Below, piece by piece: positions 61,459-64,000 of a stretch of DNA of 64,000 nucleotides. Below the pieces are notes generated by a model, which saw only the letters and a list, made by a program, of their open reading frames with translations, was not told the DNA's origin and searched no databases. Where the stretch lies: positions 868,001 to 932,000 of the forward strand of contig NZ_CP007790.1 in the NCBI RefSeq assembly GCF_000835165.1, in the 5' to 3' direction. Each line of letters opens with the position of its first letter. Within the stretch, counting starts at the first letter, position 1. The translations under genes were made by a program, and so were the position numbers. Source of the DNA: Corynebacterium marinum DSM 44953. Lineage in GTDB: Bacteria > Actinomycetota > Actinomycetes > Mycobacteriales > Mycobacteriaceae.

Positions 61459-64000
61459 TCAGGCGAACGCCTCGTCGAGCAGCTGCGCCTGCTCGAGCTG
61501 GTGCACCTTGGCCACGCCGGTCGCGGTCGAAGACTGCGCGCGGCGGGAGATGCGGCGCATCTCCGGCATGTCCGGGATCAGGTTGCGCAGATGCTCGTTG
61601 TAGAACGGCCACGGACCCTGGTTGGCGGGCTCGTCCTGCACGAAGCGGATCTCGGTCGCGTTCGGGTAGTGCTCGAAAGCCTCACGCAGACGGTTGAACG
61701 GGATCGGGTGCAGCATTTCGATGCGCACTATCGCGACGTCCTCGCGCTTGTCCTTGACGCGGCGCTTCTCCAGTTCGTAGTAGACCTTGCCGGAGCACAG
61801 CAGGATGGTGGTCACCTTGTCGGTGTCGCCGATCTTGTTGTTGTCCAGATCCACCAGACGCGGGTCGTTGTAGACCGACTGGAAGCTGGTCACCTCGGTG
61901 AAGTCCTCCACGGAGGAGGCGGCGTCCTTGAGTCGCAGCATTGACTTCGGGGTGAAGACGACCAGCGGGCGCTTCATGGAACCCAGCGCGTGACGGCGCA
62001 GGAGGTGGAAATGGTTGGCCGGGGTAGTCGGCTGGGCCACCGTCATGGAACCCTCGGCGCACAGCTGCAGGAAGCGCTCGATGCGGGCGGAGGAGTGGTC
62101 CGGTCCCTGTCCCTCGTAGCCGTGCGGCAGGAGGAGGATGAGGCCGGAGGTCTCGCCCCACTTGGCCTCGCCGGAGGACACGTACTCGTCGATGATGGTC
62201 TGCGCGCCGTTGGCGAAGTCGCCGAACTGCGCCTCCCACGCGACGACCGCGTCCTGGTTGCCCACGGTGTAGCCGTACTCGAAGCCCATGCCGGCGTACT
62301 CGGTCAGCGCGGAGTTGTACACCATGAACTTGCCCTCGCCCTTGGACTGGGCGAGCTGGTGGAGCGGGTTGTACTCCTGGCCGGTGCGCGGGTCGACCGG
62401 GACAGCGTGGCGCTGGGTGAAGGTGCCGCGACGGGAATCCTCGCCGGCCAGGCGGACGAGCCGCCCGGAGTTGGCCAGGGAACCGAAGGCGATGAGCTCG
62501 CCCCAACCCCAGTCGATGCCGCCCTCGCGGACAGCGGCGCCGCGCTTCTTGGCCACCGGTGCGACACGCGGGTGGAACTCGAAGCCCTCCGGCGGGGTCG
62601 CGTAGGCCTGGCCGATCTCGACGAGCTCGGCGCGGGTGATGGAGGTGTCCAGACCGCGGGTCAGCTCCTGGGAGCCGGTGATACCGGTCTGCTCCTGCGG
62701 GGCGCCCTTGTCGGCTTCCTTGACCTCGTTGAAGACGGACTCCATCTGGTCGTGGAAGTCGCGTGCGGCTGCCTCGGCGTCCTCTGCGGAGAGATCGCCG
62801 CGGCCGACGAGGTCGTCGGTGTAGCGGGCACGGACGGACTTGCGGTCGCCGATGATCTCGTACATCTGCGGCTGGGTCATCGACGGGTCGTCGGCCTCGT
62901 TGTGTCCGCGGCGGCGGTAACAGATGAGGTCGATGAAGACGTCCTTGCCGAAGCGGCGGCGGTACTCGGTGGCCAGCTGGCCGACCCACACGACCGCTTC
63001 CGGGTCGTCGCCGTTGACGTGGAAGACCGGGGTGTCGAAGCCCTTGGCCAGGTCGGTGGCGTAGTGGGTGGAGCGGGAAGAGTCCGGAGTGGTGGTGAAT
63101 CCGATCTGGTTGTTCACCACGATGTGGATGGTGCCGCCGACGGTGTAGCCGCGCAGGCCGGCGAGGTTGATGGTCTCCTGGACGATGCCCAGGCCGGCGA
63201 AGGAGGCGTCGCCGTGGAGCATGAGCGGCATGACGGTGAATCCGTCGTCGCCCTTGTCCAGCAGGTCCTGCTTGGCGCGGGAGATGCCCACCATGACCGG
63301 GTCGACGGCCTCGAGGTGGGAGGGGTTGGCGGTCAGGGAGACCGTGATCTCGCCGTCGCCGAACATCTGGAGATGGCGGCCCTGCGAGCCGAGGTGGTAC
63401 TTCACGTCGCCGGAGCCGCCGATCTGGCCCTGGGTCATGTTGCCCTCGAACTCGTGGAAGATCTGGGCCAGCGGCTTGCCGACGATGTTGAACAGCACGT
63501 TCAGGCGGCCGCGGTGCGGCATGCCGATGACGACCTCGTCGAGGCCCTGGCCCGCGGCGGTGTCGATGGCGGCGTCCATGAGCGGGATGAGCGCCTCGGC
63601 GCCCTCGAGGGAGAAGCGCTTCTGTCCGACGTACTTGGTCTGTAGGAAGTTCTCGAACGCCTCGGCGGCGTTGAGCTTCTGCAGGATGTACTTCTGCTCG
63701 GCGTTGGTCGGCTTGGGCATGCCGGCCTCGAGTCGGTCCTGCAGCCACTCGCGCTCGTCGCGGTCGAGGATGTGGGTGTACTCGGTGCCGACCTTGAGGG
63801 TGTACGCGGCGCGCAGGCGGGAGAGCACCTCGCGCAGGGTCATGACCTCCTTGCCGCCGAAACCGCCGACATGGAAGGTGCGGTCGAGGTCCCAGATGGT
63901 CAGGCCGTGGGTGGCGATGTCGAGGTCGCGGTGGTCCGGGATCGGCATGCCCGGCTGGTGCCACTGCAGCGGGTTGGTGTCGGCGATGAGGTGGCCGCGC
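61459..64000 (-). CDS. odhA: 2-oxoglutarate dehydrogenase E1 (OdhA), C-terminal part
   Basis: The frame is open to the window edge, giving 846 residues of the C-terminal part; the N-terminal E2-like acyltransferase domain typical of corynebacterial OdhA lies outside. The thiamine-dependent E1 is seen: [52 protein letters not shown], and [20 protein letters not shown], then [18 protein letters not shown]. OdhA decarboxylates 2-oxoglutarate in the TCA cycle and needs a lipoylated E2 (see lplA). In Corynebacterium it is inhibited by OdhI. The plus-strand frame of similar length on the opposite strand is a shadow. Confidence 0.95.
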   Translation of the reverse strand, partial: RGHLIADTNPLQWHQPGMPIPDHRDLDIATHGLTIWDLDRTFHVGGFGGKEVMTLREVLSRLRAAYTLKVGTEYTHILDRDEREWLQDRLEAGMPKPTNAEQKYILQKLNAAEAFENFLQTKYVGQKRFSLEGAEALIPLMDAAIDTAAGQGLDEVVIGMPHRGRLNVLFNIVGKPLAQIFHEFEGNMTQGQIGGSGDVKYHLGSQGRHLQMFGDGEITVSLTANPSHLEAVDPVMVGISRAKQDLLDKGDDGFTVMPLMLHGDASFAGLGIVQETINLAGLRGYTVGGTIHIVVNNQIGFTTTPDSSRSTHYATDLAKGFDTPVFHVNGDDPEAVVWVGQLATEYRRRFGKDVFIDLICYRRRGHNEADDPSMTQPQMYEIIGDRKSVRARYTDDLVGRGDLSAEDAEAAARDFHDQMESVFNEVKEADKGAPQEQTGITGSQELTRGLDTSITRAELVEIGQAYATPPEGFEFHPRVAPVAKKRGAAVREGGIDWGWGELIAFGSLANSGRLVRLAGEDSRRGTFTQRHAVPVDPRTGQEYNPLHQLAQSKGEGKFMVYNSALTEYAGMGFEYGYTVGNQDAVVAWEAQFGDFANGAQTIIDEYVSSGEAKWGETSGLILLLPHGYEGQGPDHSSARIERFLQLCAEGSMTVAQPTTPANHFHLLRRHALGSMKRPLVVFTPKSMLRLKDAASSVEDFTEVTSFQSVYNDPRLVDLDNNKIGDTDKVTTILLCSGKVYYELEKRRVKDKREDVAIVRIEMLHPIPFNRLREAFEHYPNATEIRFVQDEPANQGPWPFYNEHLRNLIPDMPEMRRISRRAQSSTATGVAKVHQLEQAQLLDEAFA

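Noticed and set aside
61990-63645. 551-codon plus-strand frame opposite odhA
   Set aside because: OdhA motifs occupy the minus strand without interruption; the plus frame is a codon-bias artefact.

Overview
The window is a stretch of high-G+C actinobacterial chromosome that reads as Corynebacterium. Gene order in the second half matches the region known from Corynebacterium and Mycobacterium: typA - MFS - lpqW - mshB - fdxC - dapC; dapD - dapE - LOG - folP2 - gpgS - DivIVA-like - DUF3117; glgA<>glgC; O-methyltransferase<>sigE - anti-sigma - tatB; mrp - DUF1003 - MgtE_N protein; and odhA. A mycothiol gene (mshB), a LpqW-type lipoprotein, the sigE/anti-sigma pair and many apparently leaderless genes (a -10 box 6-8 nt before the start codon) fit the same group. 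I saw no tRNA, rRNA, insertion sequence, prophage or CRISPR array, so this is mostly vertically inherited chromosome.

Layout. 1-9.98 kb: end of a macro-domain gene, an SRPBCC protein, a baeRF-type protein, a UvrA-like ATPase, an orphan FtsX-type permease, lplA, a 44-codon gene overlapping a CNNM/HlyC protein. 9.99-16.3 kb: zupT, a divergent ClC transporter, an MFS exporter with a divergent ArsR-rhodanese regulator and an operator between them, a DUF808 protein, a ketopantoate-reductase family gene and a DUF2218 gene. 16.3-19.6 kb: a TPP riboswitch followed by the ECF vitamin importer ykoE-ykoD-ykoC and a small P-loop kinase, with 4-nt overlaps linking ykoD-ykoC-kinase. 19.6-21.1 kb: FAD/Rieske oxidoreductase. 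21.5-26.9 kb: a dipeptide/oligopeptide ABC operon with a hairpin after the binding-protein gene. 26.9-32.8 kb (mostly minus strand): zinc alcohol dehydrogenase, CinA-type amidase, an SDR-helical fusion, a tandem-repeat spacer, two related microproteins flanking arsC, a DUF402 protein and a secreted protein.

33.2-42.2 kb: typA, MFS, and the lpqW-mshB-membrane protein-fdxC-dapC-pseudouridine synthase run, then a GtrA protein. 42.4-46.9 kb: lysine/diaminopimelate genes, with true dapD co-transcribed with an amino-acid permease, a diverged dapD paralogue, and dapE. 46.9-50.7 kb: LOG protein, folP2-like, gpgS, two small conserved proteins, an rlmA-like methyltransferase. 50.7-54.7 kb: a GH32-like protein that appears to lack catalytic residues, glgA, and divergent glgC. 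54.8-61.4 kb: O-methyltransferase, sigE and its anti-sigma factor, tatB, mrp, DUF1003, a soluble PRC-MgtE_N-CBS protein, a stress-type membrane protein and an OpuAC-like lipoprotein. The window ends inside odhA.

No obviously new defence or biosynthetic system is present. The most unusual items are the GH32-like pseudoenzyme next to glgA with no standard start codon, the twin microproteins around arsC, the SDR fusion, the diverged dapD paralogue, the recurrent fusion of stop codons with -10 boxes, and a start-stop element upstream of the peptide transporter.
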